The translations under genes were made by a program, and so were the position numbers. Shown one piece after another: positions 1 through 14,324 of a stretch of 64,000 nucleotides of DNA. Below the pieces are notes generated by a model. The model had not been told where the DNA came from, searched no databases, and saw only the letters and a list, made by a program, of their open reading frames with translations. The stretch is from Smittium mucronatum (lineage: Eukaryota > Kickxellomycota > Harpellomycetes > Harpellales > Legeriomycetaceae). The DNA lies in contig LSSL01000611.1 in assembly GCA_001953115.1 (NCBI GenBank), positions 1 through 64,000 on the forward strand, read 5' to 3'. How positions within the stretch are numbered: position 1 is the stretch's first letter; each line of letters starts with the position of its first letter.

Positions 1-1090
1 AAAAGTACATAAATATCAAATCTACTGGAAAAATATCAAAAATACATAAAAATCAAATCCACTGATCAAGAATTGCATCCACATAGGTGTCACAGCCACA
101 TACAGCATATATATTATTACTTGGTGGATATTGGAAAAATATATGTATTTTGCTTTATTTTTTTGAAATTTTTTTTGAATATATAATTTCAAATTTCGTA
201 AATTAATCTAATCCTATTGCTAATAATGATAAAGTATTTTTTTAGGAAAATTAAGATAAACTGCTCTTTTTTTTTAATAATTTTTTTTTTGGAAAAAAAT
301 TAGAGTGATTCTAAGATTTTATTATTATTTTTTTTATAATAAATAGGCTAAACCTATTATATAGTGATTTCAAAAGGTTAAAAAATAAAAGATAATCAAA
401 TTTGATTGAAAAAAATATATTCTTTTAATAAAAAACAAAAGTTAATTTAAGTGTCAAATTTCGAATTAAATTTTTTTTAGGTATATATCATTAAAACTTA
501 AGCCAGATTATGTAAAAAAAAGTAAAAAAAATTCATCAATTTAAATATATAAATAAGTATATATGAAAGTTAAAATAATTTTTTTTATAAATTTCTCATC
601 GTTCAGGCGAAGTTATACCCATAAATTTTGGTGCAATTTGATCCTCATCAGACTTATTGATTTCATCAAAGCTGAAATAAAAAATTTCATTTTTTTAAAA
701 TTTATAGGGTTTTGAGGGTTATTTGATGTCATCTTATGCAAAAATTGATTTCCCAAATTATAAAATAATTAAGAATTTTCTATTTTTATTTTCAAAAATG
801 CTCTAAAAAGAGGATATTTTATCCACTTCTGTTTGGTTATAAAAAAAAAAAATTAGGGTTAAAGGCATGTAAGCTTGGATAAATTTGAGTCTTAAACACT
901 CGTCACTTTATTTATTTTATCAAATTTAACCCCTCCAGAACTTATGACGATAAAATAAAATTTATTTTTTATTCAACACTATCTATAAATAAATAATACA
1001 TATATATTATTGGATAAATCTAGTAACTGGTCCAGTTAAAATCTTTATAAGACACAAATAGGATTAAGCGCGAATTATATATTCTTTTTT

Positions 1091-1210
1091 TACCTAATCT
1101 GATTTGAAATTTACCTGTTTATACCTAAATTATTTTTTTTTACTTAATTTGAAACATAAATTAAATTTTGATTTTCATTAACACAATTTGATTCAAATTT
1201 ACTTAATTTT
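1091..1210 (+). repeat. Dispersed AT-rich repeat, copy 1
   Basis: This stretch resembles 11424-11560 in the same orientation and, more weakly, 10445-10600. The shared core reads GATTTGAAATTTACCTG here and GATTTAAAATTTGCCGG at 11.45 kb, followed in both by a TTTRTACCYAAATT block and a TTTTTGATTTT-like block. It is probably an old, decayed mobile-element fragment. I see no coding potential. Confidence 0.4.
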
Positions 1211-4200
1211 ATTTTTTTCTCAATCAAATTTTATTTTATTTTTTAACCACTATTATTTCTGTTTTGATTATAAAACTATTTTTATTTTTAATTTATTTAT
1301 AAACTTCCCTTTTATTATTTGTTCTGACCTTGCAATAATTTTCATTTTCTTCTATCATTGAGTATCTTTTATCCAAAATTTCAGAAATATCATTATATGG
1401 GTATAAAATACTTAAAATTTTGGGCTGAGATCTTATTCTATAATCTCGAAAATTTCAAAAATAAAATAAAATAATAATGTGTGAGATTTTTAAAGATTTT
1501 CGGTAGAATTCGTTTGTTTTTGGAGTCAAATCAAAGCTTTCAAGGTAGTTGTTTTTAAAAATTATAAAGCAAAAAAATTTATAAGAGATTTTTTTTTATC
1601 CGAAATCTCTGCAGTGTTTAATAATAGTATGCTATTTAGATCCTTTTTTTTTTTAATTTTGTACAATTTATACTATAAAAAAAAAAAATATTATTTTTCT
1701 TAATTCGTGTTTACATGCTATAATATAGTTTACACCATCTTTTATTTTGTGCGAATATATTTTTATTATTATGTTTAGTAGACATAATTTTTTTTTACTA
1801 ATGAGAAAAAACTAACGTTATTTGAATAAAAGCTTTGAATGAGTTTTCGACCTGGTATACTGAAATATGATTAATTTAACTAGTTTAAATGAGTTAAAAA
1901 AATATGTTCAATATAATCATTGTTTTAGTTAATTGTATGTATATATTATTATTAGACTATTTTTGTGTTGCGAATAATGATAAATAAGGGTTTAAATTTC
2001 TAAATATAGAAGCCAATGTGAATTTAAATCGAAAAAATGCTGATTTTTGCAAGAGTCTAAAAATCGCTTTATTCTTGATTTACTGCTAAAAGTTTAGATC
2101 TAAATTTATCCAGTATCCTATTAAAAAAATTATAATTAGATAAATCACGGTAATTTATAATAAATTCCGAATAAAAAAATACAAAATTCATAATTATTTT
2201 CAATATCTAGGAACTTATTTTCAAATTCTGCCTTGAAATCTTTTTACCGTAATATAAGTTTTGTATCTAAAATAGATATTAAATTATATTGAAAATGTAA
2301 AAAAATTCCTTAAATGATAAAAAAAGCTAATTAATGTCAGTAAAAAAAAAGTATATTGATTTTCTTGGAAAAATTGTACTTTTTGTGTTATGTTGTGATA
2401 AATTGGGATCATTATTGTTAATTTCCCAAGAATTATGTAAAATTAAAGATATCCGTAAAAATTTTTAAAATATTTTCGTAAAATAATAATTTAAATAAAT
2501 TCTTTAATAGTTCAATTTCCATGTGTTAAAAATTATAATCGATGGGGTTTTCAATCGATTGAATTTTTAATGGGTAAATTTTGAAGTATTTGGACAAGTG
2601 CCTTAGGAAAATCATTATAAATTTTTTTCGAAAGCAAATTATAATAGGCGCTAAATGATCAAATTTTATTTCCAATATAATGACGTACTACTATCGTTAA
2701 GAAAAAATAAATAATCAAATAAATCACAAAAAACTGAATAAAAAACTGCTTATTGTGACGGATAAAATCATAATAAGTTTTTTTTCGGTCATTACTAGTT
2801 TTAATAGATTTTCATGAGAAAAATGATTTATCGAACCTTTAATACCCATAAATATAATAAGATGCTTAATTTTTAGCGAGTATTTATTTTTTTATTTCGA
2901 AAAATAATTTCGACCTGATAAATTTAAATTTGATTAAACATAAGGTGTCATTTGAGAAAGTTGATATAATATTAGAATTTTAATAAAATATTAGAACTTT
3001 TTTTAAATAAACTTAAATCTTAACCAAGCTAATAATTTTTTTAAAAATTATTATAGGTATCCATCTATTTTCGCGATTTATTTATTCTAATTTATTTTTT
3101 CAATTTACAAAAAACGTATAATAAGGGTGTATTTTTGTATTATCCTCTATATTATTTGTATTAATTTATCATAATGCTATTTTGAAGGTTAAATGTATGA
3201 AAAGATAAATGTTTTTCTCTAATTTTGCTAGATTTTTATTATAAAAATTCAGAAATATCACATAACTTTAGTAAATTCAAGCAAAAAAACAAAATTATAA
3301 AAAATTGGCAGTGAATAAGACTAAAATTTAATAATTATTTTTATACATTCATTTTTTTCGATTATAAAAGGAAAAAAAATGAAATAACTTATTTTAGGTA
3401 AATCGCTCAAAGTTAAAAGGACTTATCTATGTTTTAATTTCTACTAGAATTATTCAAAATTAATAATATTAAACACAAAATCAAATTAATTATTCTCCTC
3501 TAATTTTTATTTTAGGATTTAAAGTATTATTATCTTTATTTTGTAGGTGATATATGATTTGATATTTTAAAAAAAGACAGCAAAATATTTAATTGAAAAT
3601 TATAAAATTATCCTTGAGTAGATTATATTTTCTAAATTTAATAAAATATTTTTGTGATTTAAATAAATGAATGAAATTTAATATCATAATCAGTTAAATT
3701 GTATCTAAAATATAAAAAATTTATAAATTTACAAAAAATATACCAGATTCTTATTTTACCAAGTTTTAAAGAGTAATAATTTGTAAAATATAACTATTAA
3801 AGAATAATTAAGTTTCTTATATCTATAGATTGAAATAAAATCTGATTGATCGTAATAAATTTAAAGTTAAGTCACCATATTTTTTTTTGTGAAATTTTTT
3901 TTCCAGTTTTCGATAGATAAATTATTTTATCATTTTATTGGTACATAAAATTAAAGGTTATCTAAAAATGTAGAATTTGGCAAAAATATTCCGAATTAAT
4001 TTTCTAATTAATCAAAATATTTTAATTTTTCCTTCTAAGTAAAAATTTGATTGATCTCAGTTAATTTTTATATACCTTATTAAAATTTTTATTTAAAAAA
4101 ATCTTTTAGTTATATCGGAACAAAAATATTATACTTTTTCATGTATAATTCGATGTATAATTCTACTTATCAATATTTGTGGTGCCTTTTAATTTTTAAT

Positions 4201-7200
4201 ATTTATATTTAAACTGTGAAAAACAGAAGTTCGAAATATTACACAACCTATAATTTATTTGTGTAAGCCTATAAAATTTTTACGTGTAATTTGGATAAAT
4301 TAAATCAATTTTGAATTTTAATCAATAATTATTTTTTTTTAATTTAAGCAAAACAATAGGATTTGCTCAAAAAAATGGGAAAAAATTTAAAGTTTACGAA
4401 TATCGAAAATCCTGTAAATAAAACTCGCTTATATCAATAAATAAATACAAATTCGTCTAAATTTTGCACATTTATGTTATTTTTTAATAACAATGTAATT
4501 TTTTTTAGCTCCATATAGCAGAGGTGAATTTTAAGGTAAATAAACTTGAGATATTTGAAACAAAACCAGACGTTGACTATTATCATCTTTCAGTTTAAAT
4601 TTTTATTGGAATATCACAGACGGAATAAATTTAAAAATTAAAACGATATTTTCTAAATAGAGTTCAGAAAAATCCAATTTTCCGCTTCATTTGTAGCGAT
4701 ATTTATAAATCTAGGCAGCCTTATATATGAAGAAATATGTTATTTAAAATTTATGGATTGTAAAATCATCCAAAAATATCCCTTAGGATTAGACATTATT
4801 TTTGAAAACCCACTAAATATATCTGCAACATAAATAATATTTCTTCAACTTCAAATATTCTATTTTAATTCAAAATAATATATTATTTTAACATTAGTAT
4901 AATTTTTATGTGTTTTGGAATCAACTCAATGTAATGCTTTTGAATAAAAAAACCAAAAGTTTATTAAAAAAATAAATATATTCTTTGTTATTTTGGAATA
5001 TATATTTTTGGGACTCAAGTTTTTTGTAAGGTAATAATTATAAAATTATCATTAAAATTTGATATTCCAAATTTTCTTCAAGGAGCTCATTGATGCTAGG
5101 AAAATAATTTTCAAGTTATTGAGAGTTTAATTTTCTTTTAACAAATAATTTTTTCGCAAGTTGATTTTTAATAGTTCTGTTTGGTATTGGTGGAGATTAT
5201 ATTTTTAAACAAGTAACTTTAAATGAACCTATTTTTAAATCTGAAAACGAAAACATGATGTTTTTTTTTATTCTTTCATCAGATAAATCATTTTAAAAAT
5301 AAGTATAAACTCTATAAAATAAAACTTTGTTTCCTTAGAAAAAAAATCCGAGAAAAATAATTATATTATTAGCGGTTTATTTTTAAATTTCATATATTAT
5401 ACCTTAGAACACAGTTGTGTCTTGATTTTTCAATAATAATCTCGGTAAAACCCCACAAAATTTTGGCCCTAAAAAAGCCTCCTTCTATTTATTGGGAAAA
5501 ATACATAATGATAAAAAATATGTAATATAATTAGTATAAGTTGTTACAGATCGCCTCGAACACATGAAACGCATAATAGCTATGATATAATCCTGTGACT
5601 TTTCATATATTCTTTTTATGGTGTTAGAAAAGCGGGTTATATATTTCATATTGATAAAATTCAATGAAATTTTCTTCTTAGTTGATTATTTTTACCCAAA
5701 TTCTTCGGAATAATTTTTTAAGGCCGATAAAATGATGAAAAGATAAAAAACACTTTATAAAATTTCTGTGAAAATTTATCCTTCACCACTAGCATAATAT
5801 CCTTTCATAATCAAAACCTATTTATGCAAATCATCTAACATATTACATCTAATTGAATATATCCCATCATGATAGGTTTTTGGGCATATTTTGGGAAAAT
5901 GAAGGGTAAAATATTCTAAAATATATATACCTGGCTCAAAAATATTTTATTCTTTCAGAAAAATTTTATGCATTGTCTTTGAGAAATTTTAGGATTAATA
6001 ATTATAATAAAAAATTAATCGAAAATAAATCCATATATCAATTTTTAACTGATTTGCGATTTTTCTCCTATGTTTGAATAGGGTGTAAAATCTTCATTAG
6101 GTGAGATTAAATAGTTGGATTAGAAGTATTAGCATAATTTCCTTTCAAGCATACCATCACTCTTAATACTATGAACTTTAAAACCATTTGCTAGTTTTTC
6201 AACATCTGAAAGAATTTCTGGAAGATTAATTGATATTTCCAAAAGGGATAACTGGTTAGGAAGTTTTCAAAAAAAAACTACATATCTTAAAATGAAAATT
6301 ATAAGAATATTCTAAAAATAAATACAATCGGAAAATACCTAAAGATTATGACTGGGATACTTTATTAAATAAATTATTTTCTTTCAGTGTTTAAGAATGA
6401 AACTCTTATTTATTTTCTGTTATTCTATCCATTATTCCAACTTTGCTTCCACTTTCTCTTCATATAATAAATTCGTTTACAGCTTTTAGAATTTTTTTCA
6501 CAATGAAATATTTCTGGACCAATGATTAACTGTATTTGATATACAAAAAAAATATGAAAAAAAATATATCAATCTCACGAAGTTTGCTAGAATTTATTTA
6601 GCAAATGGGATTTTTAAATCATGAAAAAAATATCACAGAAAAATATTGGATTTAAATAATGATATTTTTCCATTACGAATATTAAACCTCCCGCTTCCTA
6701 TAAATATAATATAAATACTATGATCTATTTGTACTATGTACTAATTTATTTACCCTTTTAGATATAAAAATTTAAAAAATTAATATGTAGGGAGAAAGAT
6801 AAAATTCTAATAAATTATGTTTGTGTATTTTATACTGCTATTTGTGTTATTATTTCAAACTAATAATCAAAGAAAAAAGCTTACAAAATTAACTAAAAAA
6901 ATTAGAAATATTTTTTTCACAAAAAAACCAAGGTTTTAAATTATTTTAGCACTTATTTTAGCGGAACTATTTAAAAAAAATCTTGAATTTCAAGATAGTG
7001 GGAAGCATGCTGTGTTGAATTGATTAATATGTTAATTATGTGGAACTATTATCTATCAATCTCTGTAATAAAAAAATTATATTCAAATCAATTCTCTATG
7101 GTAAATAAAATACTACCGGATACGTATGGGCTCATTAATAAAAAAATCAATTTTCAAACAAATTAACAGATTAAAAGCATCTTTTTTAAAGCCTGTATTG

Positions 7201-10200
7201 GTTTTTCGCGATTTTTTGATCTTATCTAATAAAATTAAGTATAAAATAACTCATCAATTATAAAAATAAGATAATTAAATATTTGATTAGCAAATTTTCG
7301 TACATTGAAAAATATATTGGATAATGGGATGTGATAACTGAATATTATCATTATTTTTTTGAATATAATTATAATTCATTCTTATGAATATATAACTATC
7401 TCAGAATATTATTTTATTTATGAATATTTTTAGATAACCCATTTCAAAGTTAAGTGTGATTGTTATTTGAAAATATCGCTGTTCTATTGGACAAAATTCA
7501 ATAATTAAATAATATCAAAATAAACAACCGATTTATAAACAAATTTGGAATTTATGTGAATATTTCAAATTCGATTTTTTTGATATCTCTAGCCTCAGAT
7601 TTGAAATTTTAAGTTCCCCTCCCCCAATACTTTAAATAAACTTATTTGATGTAAATGATGAATTCTATGTAGAAATAATCAGTAATCATCAAAAATAATG
7701 AAATAATTACAAAAAAGAGTTCTTTCATATTTAAATATTTATGGGCCTCTCTTAATTATTAAGTATTCATAATAAGATATTTTTAAAATCGGTTTTAGAA
7801 CTAATAATTTTTAATTGGGTGAGAAATTCGAAAGAGGAAAGCATTTTCTTTTGCTACTAAGGGAAAATTAAAATTGAAATACAATGTTATTCTGGATTAT
7901 AAAACTCTCCCTCCAATTCAAGAGTCCAATTTGACTTGAGTATGTAATAAATACTATTGAAAAAAACCATCACTTCTAAGAGCGATTTTGGAAGTAACCA
8001 TGAATTCCAGAATCACCTTATGGTTTATCAGCAATGCAACTTTGATAGAAAATTATTTCTAGCGAAATTAAAAGAGGAAAAAAATCATGATGGACGATAG
8101 AGAAAACAAAAAAGATCTTTAAAAATTTCATTGATATCTGCGGATCGAAAAATCGGTATAAAAATAAAGCTGAATAAATTTTGAAATTTGGTGTTCGGAA
8201 CTAGAACTGGGAATTAAAGACATTGAAAAGATGCGAGTGAAACTTAGCGTACAACCCAATTTCTTATAAATAACAAAAATTTCAACTGAATTCTTGTGAA
8301 TTTTTTTTTTCCATTTTGAAAATTTATCGAGTCTTAGACTGTTTAAATATCTTTTTGATCTAATTATTTTGGAATAAAAAAAGGATGAAGCGATAATCTG
8401 ACATATACTTACGCTGTTTTTTTCATCTAAAAAAATCAAATTTCGAATTTCAAAGAAATTTGGCTGTATATAATTGAAAAATCCCCTAGATATTATTTAA
8501 AAAACATTACACAGTCATTCCTTAAATCGTTAAAAAAATTTCTTATATTATTAATAAGGTTTCTAATTGGCAACTTAATTTCCAGAAATTTTATGTCAGA
8601 TTTTAAGCTTATTTTAAATCCATATTAAATAACTAAACTCGAAATAATGAAAATTTAGAGAAACTTAGGGAAGCTCTTGACATATATTTTTTAAAAAGCT
8701 TATAATTTAACTATTTTTAAATAATATTAAAAATCCTCTGTAATAAAGACCTAAAATTTTAGATTAGTTGATAAATATATTTATTATCTAGGAAAAATAT
8801 TTTTAAACATGAAATTAGTAAAATTTTATTTGTGAAATTTAATATTTATAATAGAATCTTTCATATTTTTAAAATAAGAATTTAACGCTTTTTTCTGAGC
8901 TTGAAATGGTTAACGCTAAAATAAAGGTTTTAGACAGAAAAATCACCAATATATTGGCTATAATAAATTTTATTCATATTTGAGAGGCCATTTTTGATAA
9001 TTTAGATCTAAATATTTGAATTTTACTATTTATTTAATTTGGAAAAGCCCATTAGAATGTTTCAAAAAAAACCAAAAAAATTTAAAAATTGAAACAGAAG
9101 AAAAAATTACCTATCAGAAATGCGCAGATAATTCATCATATCAAATTCTATTATTATATTTATTGGCTTCAAGATCAATAAAATTTATTTTGGCCTATAT
9201 TTAAATTTTTTATAAAAAAATTGCTTTAAAAGTAACAAAAATTTAAAATTATGGGTTAGTTAAATATCGAACAAAATTATATCCTTATAAACCAAAAATC
9301 GATTCATATTACAAATTAAATTTGGAATAAAAAATTTAGATGTATATTAAAGATTTTCTTTAAGATTGGAAGCTTTATCACTAAGTTTAAAATAAACTTC
9401 TGTTTATAATATACACGAAGAATATTGTATAATTTTTTTGAGTAATCTGATATTAGAAGTAGTTTTTTTTTTTTTTTTTACAATATAATCAAAACTACAT
9501 TAGCTCTGGTATAGTTTACTGTTTTTATTGTCCTTTTTATAGCTGTATTTTTCTATGTATTTTTTTTTAAATATTTCAAAAAAACTGATCTCAAAATAAA
9601 TCTTGCAAAAGGATGTTTATTTAACAGAACGAAATATTTTATTGAAAATCCTTAATTTTTTTTTTAAAAAAAGAATTCTTTAGATTTAATTATTTTAAAT
9701 TTGCCTAATTTAGGAATTTAAAAATAATTTTTTTATCTTATTTACTTCAAGAGAATAAAAAATACTTGAATAAATCAAAAAATGCGTTTAAAAAGAAAAA
9801 AACAAAAAAAAAAAATAGAAATTAAGAAAATTTTAAATTAAAAAGTCGAATTAGATAAAGGATGCATAAAATATGGCACTTTTGAATCAAATTAAGCAAA
9901 AAAAAAAATCGATTTTTTTGTATTTACATCTATAAATATCTAATATTTTTTATTTTATTTTTGAAAAATATCAAATTAGCCATTAATCAGGCGTTGATAT
10001 ACCTGAATAAATTTTTTAATTTTAAACCCCGTAGGGTGGGAAAGCGCCAATAAAACAAAAAGTTTAATTTAGAATTTTATAGAGTTCAGAAGATTGTTTT
10101 TCATTTTATTAACATAAATTTATTGACCTTATAACTTGAAATTTAATTCTTTAAGTACCAACTATACTTAAAAGAGTTTTTTTTTTCATCTTTAAAATAG

Positions 10201-10444
10201 GAGTAATATTATATGTAAATAATATTGGAATTCAAACTATTTGATCAACTGAGATAGTTAATATACAAAAACGTGATTGAGTAACAAATTACAGACCACA
10301 AATATTCAAGTATTTTTTTATTTTATTTTAAAAAAATACCCAAAAAATTATTTGTAACATATTTCTAAGGTTAAGGATCCGTATTTAAGTATTAAAAAAT
10401 CTTATAAATAAAATCAATGATACTATTGGCGTCAATCATAATTT

Positions 10445-10600
10445 TAATTAATTACTTTTTTTACTTATACGATACAAAATTTACAAATTCAAATCTAGCT
10501 TGACCTCCTTTTTGCTCGGTTAGATAAATGTATTAGTTTTTTTTATTTTAAAAACAAAATTTTATTCAAATTTACTTAATTAGATTAATGCCTATCAAGC
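10445..10600 (+). repeat. Dispersed AT-rich repeat, copy 2 (weakest)
   Basis: Weakly similar to the copies at 1091-1210 and 11424-11560, sharing an ACAAAATTTACAAATTC-like block and the trailing CAAATTTACTTAATT segment found in copy 1. The low complexity of the region makes homology uncertain. Confidence 0.25.
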
Positions 10601-11423
10601 TTGATTCGGTTCTATTTTTTAACTGAAATTTTTTTAAAAACAATTAATAAAAATAATTCATTAAAAAAATCAATAAAATAACGTCTTTATTGCCATACCA
10701 GATTTTTTTTGAATTTAAATTATTTTTTTGTTGTGAATAATTGCTTTTTAATGGTAATAAATTTTGCTTCGAAATTTCTTCTAACCCAAAATGTAGAGCT
10801 AATATCCCAAAATATAAAAATCAATAGGAGATTACAATATAATCTCCATTTTTTTTTATCAATAAAGATTCTATTTATTTTTTAAGCAGTAAAATTCACT
10901 TTTTTATGTTAAAAAATAAAAAAGAACCTAATTAATTATTTATTTTTGAAATAAGTCGATATTAATCAGCTTTTTAAAAAAATTCAATTTGGATACACAT
11001 CAGTAAATTTTGAAAGAAAAAAAGTAAAATTATAGAAAAAAAACTTCAATTTTATATCGAAAAATAAATATTGATCAATTAGGTAATAAAATATATTTTA
11101 TTTATCATTGGTCAGTCGAGGTTATGCTTGAAGAATTAAGTGAATTTATACCCTCATAAAGCAGATAGACTTCAATGAAGATATTATAAAAAGACTGAAA
11201 TTAATAAAGTTTATTTGAAATCGTCCTAAACATAGATCTATCATCCAAATCCTTGAAACCAAAAGGTTTTTTTTACTTTTTTTTTCAAAAATAATCATAA
11301 ACTAAGTCATAATACTCATTTTAATGCAGTTAAAGAGGTACTTTTTTAAGATTCAAACCCGATATATTTGAATAAGTTTAAAAAAAAATACTCTTCGCAT
11401 CATTTTTTCTATCAAGTTAAACC

Positions 11424-11560
11424 ATTTATTTACATATTATGATTTAAAATTTGCCGGTTTGTACCCAAATTCATTTTTTTTTTTTGGCATGTAAATTAAT
11501 TTTTGATTTTTAAAAGAATAATTTAGTCCAAATATGCTCAATTTGATTAATACCTTTAAA
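11424..11560 (+). repeat. Dispersed AT-rich repeat, copy 3
   Basis: Matches the core of the 1091-1210 copy closely over about 31 bases and again downstream, with A/T-length differences between the blocks. Probably a mobile-element remnant. Confidence 0.4.
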
Positions 11561-11840
11561 ATTTGGTATCTTTTGATTGAAGATTCCGTTATATAAAATG
11601 CATCGATTATAAGCTTTTCCCATGTTTTACAAAAAAAAAAAAAATCAGACAAAACCTATAATACTAACTGAAAAAAACTTCTATACCATATATCATATAT
11701 CATACTAATGAAACCTGTTAAACGAGTTTTAAAAATGTAAAAATATTACAGTATTAACGCTTTTTAAAAATAGAAAATGTAATATTCCCAAAGAAAATTT
11801 CCTTATAATTAACTCAAAGGAATTTAAAAAAAAAACAATT

Positions 11841-11863
11841 CCAATCCCAATCCCAATCCCAAC
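11841..11863. repeat. Short (CCCAAT)n tract
   Basis: About four units of CCCAAT (GGGATT on the other strand). It faintly resembles a telomeric motif but is far too short and isolated to be an active telomere. Confidence 0.6.
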
Positions 11864-12398
11864 ACCAATCTTTATTTTTCTTTCTAAATAATTATAATTG
11901 ATAGATATCAACAAGGTTATATTTATACCTAAATATTTAAATACCGTGTGTAAATATATTCCAATAGGAAATGTCGGTTCTGCTTAAAGTATGGCATTAC
12001 AGGTAGCTAATACCATAAGATTTATTTAGAAACCAAAATCAAATTCATTGTGAAATATAATTATATTTATTGGGAAAAAAAATTTCAAATAACCTTTTTA
12101 GGACATTTCCTTAAAACTGAGTCTTGTTAAAGCAGTTTAAAAAACATTCTCTTCAAATTTTGAAATGAAACTGATGCATTATATGGTAGAGCTAGATTTA
12201 AACGAGAAATAAGTTTCATTTTTATTTAAAACTTGGCACATTTTTGTTTTGAATCAAAAGCCAAAATATAAAAAGCAAAAATCTTGTGATAATGGATTTT
12301 TTTTCTATTTATACTCATGGATTTTAATTTCAAGTTTTTGACCACTTTATTTAAACTGATAGGCAAAACATCCTCGTAATAGCTAACAGATATGTTTT

Positions 12399-12640
12399 TA
12401 GTCCTTTCGGGGCCGGCTATGCAAAAGATGACTTTCGCTTTTTAATTAATGTTATCATTAACTTTTTTTTCTCCTAAGGCCAGTTCATGTCGTTTTCATG
12501 ACCAAAATTTATGTCACGTTGGTTTCCACTTAAAAAAAGAAGATTCTATTGGCCAAGTTCTTGGAATTAAAAAGTAGATTTGCTGTAAGTTAGCAAATCG
12601 TAGTAGTAATCACATATGGAGACGAAAGAATTAAATAAAT
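12399..12640 (+). repeat. Diverged direct repeat, copy A
   Basis: Several blocks occur in the same order and orientation at 13308-13590: a GCCGG-centred block, a CGTTTTCATGACCAA block (CATTTTCATGGCCAA in copy B), a CTATTGG block and a GAGACGAAA block. The blocks are less AT-rich than their surroundings. No coding frame is conserved, so I read this as an old duplicated or mobile-element-derived unit. Confidence 0.5.
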
Positions 12641-13307
12641 AGTATATGTATACTATTGGATCAATCACGAGCTTAAGAAAATTGAAATTGACAATGTACA
12701 CATTTCGGAGTTAAGGTTATATTTGGAACCGGAAAGGGTTAATGCGACATTAATTGATTATAATACAAAAATTTCTCATTTGATTTAAATGGGTTTAAAA
12801 ATAGCTCCAAAACTGGAATTTTGATTTAAATGAATTTTTAAACCTTTATTTCCTAAAAGATGAGAAATAGCTGGTTTCTCGTTGAGAATTGGAGCATTTT
12901 CAAATTTCCATCCAATATCCAGAAGATAGTTGAACCAATTGACGTAAACCTTAGGATAAGTGTGTTAATTGATGCATTTCCCAAAAAAAAATCAGTTATT
13001 ACATTGAATTTGGCCAATAAAAAAAGTAATTAAATCTAATAGATATGCGTTTTTTGGAGATGGAATAATCAGCGAAATACAGCGAAATACAGACTTGGGT
13101 GATGACTGTATAATTTCGGGGTTTTTTTATGTGTTGTGTTGATAGGTCATCATTTTCCAGAGTGAAAAAATCTCAGCCATATATTTAGTGTTTTTCATAA
13201 TTCCCAAATCACTTTATCCAATAAAAACACTTTAAATATAGGAGGAACAAATATTAAAAGTTATATAGTACACGTGTTTTTTATATTATATTATTCGAGG
13301 ATTATAG

Positions 13308-13590
13308 TTTGCCCTTCCAAAGCCGGTTGTACAAGAACTACCCTCGTTTTTCGGCAAATAAATTTTTTTTATTGAGAATTAGCCTTTATATTCTCTCAGC
13401 TTTTTCGTCGCCAGTGGAAAATTTCGTGCCATTTTCATGGCCAATATTTGTCTCGTTTTGATTTTCGCTTTGATACATTAACTTGCTATTGGTTAAATAT
13501 TTGAAATTGGTGGATAGACTGGTAGAAATTTGGTAAACTGGAATACTTTTCATGCATAGAGACGAAATAGTTATAGTAAATGGCGGTAAA
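13308..13590 (+). repeat. Diverged direct repeat, copy B
   Basis: Partner of 12399-12640, offset by roughly 0.9 kb, with the same order of conserved blocks and small indels between them. It lies about 0.7 kb beyond the 3' end of the BED/methyltransferase gene. No function can be assigned. Confidence 0.5.
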
Positions 13591-14324
13591 AATCATTGAT
13601 GCACACACGTTTTTAAAACCGATTTGCTATACGGTTTAAACTTTTTTTTATTTATATGTAAAATTTTCTAATATATATCCTAATCAATAAAAAGAATTGT
13701 TATACTTTGGCTTTTTTTCAAGATTGCTTTGTTTAGTTTACCAATGTCTCTGAGATTACATAGACTATCATTGGGTGGGTCAAATATGGACAAAATAGCT
13801 AATATACAATCGAAGAGGTAGTGAAGCTATCAATTTCCAATATATATCCTAAGCTCAAAGGAAAAGATCATTCTACAAACCGATTTTATTAGTCAAAGTT
13901 TTATTTTAACGCTAATTAGTATTTTATTGAAAATAATATAGGGTAATGCTGTCATTTTGTTTTAATTTCCATAACTGTGTATTTAGAATTAAAAAAAGAG
14001 GTTCCATCAATTGATCAGTACATACAATAGGGTAATTTATAATAATCCATAAGTGAAATATAAGTAGTCTTATATAATTCAAAAAAAAAAGTACAAGTAA
14101 TTAATATCAGTTAGCATTTTAGACTTAGGTGGTCAGAATTTTGATAAAAAAAAACAAAATAAACAGTGATATCAGGCCGAGTGATTGCTGAAAAAAATAT
14201 AAATGATGTATTATGATTTAATACTTAAATATGTCTAACAGGGTAATTAGAAAGTAGTAGAGATGGTTTTGGGTGTATATATGCCTATGCAAATGTGAAA
14301 AAACAAAAAGTCTTTATTGTTGCC

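Larger units (their letters stand above)
1..12390. other. AT-rich gene-free stretch
   Basis: No gene is supportable here. The sequence is extremely AT-rich, full of A and T homopolymers, and open frames are short with lysine/isoleucine/phenylalanine-rich translations typical of chance. The only longer frame (8128-8439, minus) has no recognisable motif. A weak dispersed repeat (near 1.1, 10.5 and 11.45 kb) and a short CCCAAT-type run near 11.85 kb are the only structure I could see. Confidence 0.7.

Noticed and set aside
8128..8439. 103-codon minus-strand open frame
   Set aside because: It has a chance-like Ile/Lys/Phe/Ser composition, no motif and no splice partners, and lies in extremely AT-rich DNA.
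11841..11863. Possible interstitial telomere repeat
   Set aside because: There are only about four CCCAAT units, next to unrelated sequence. It is too short to support a telomere claim.
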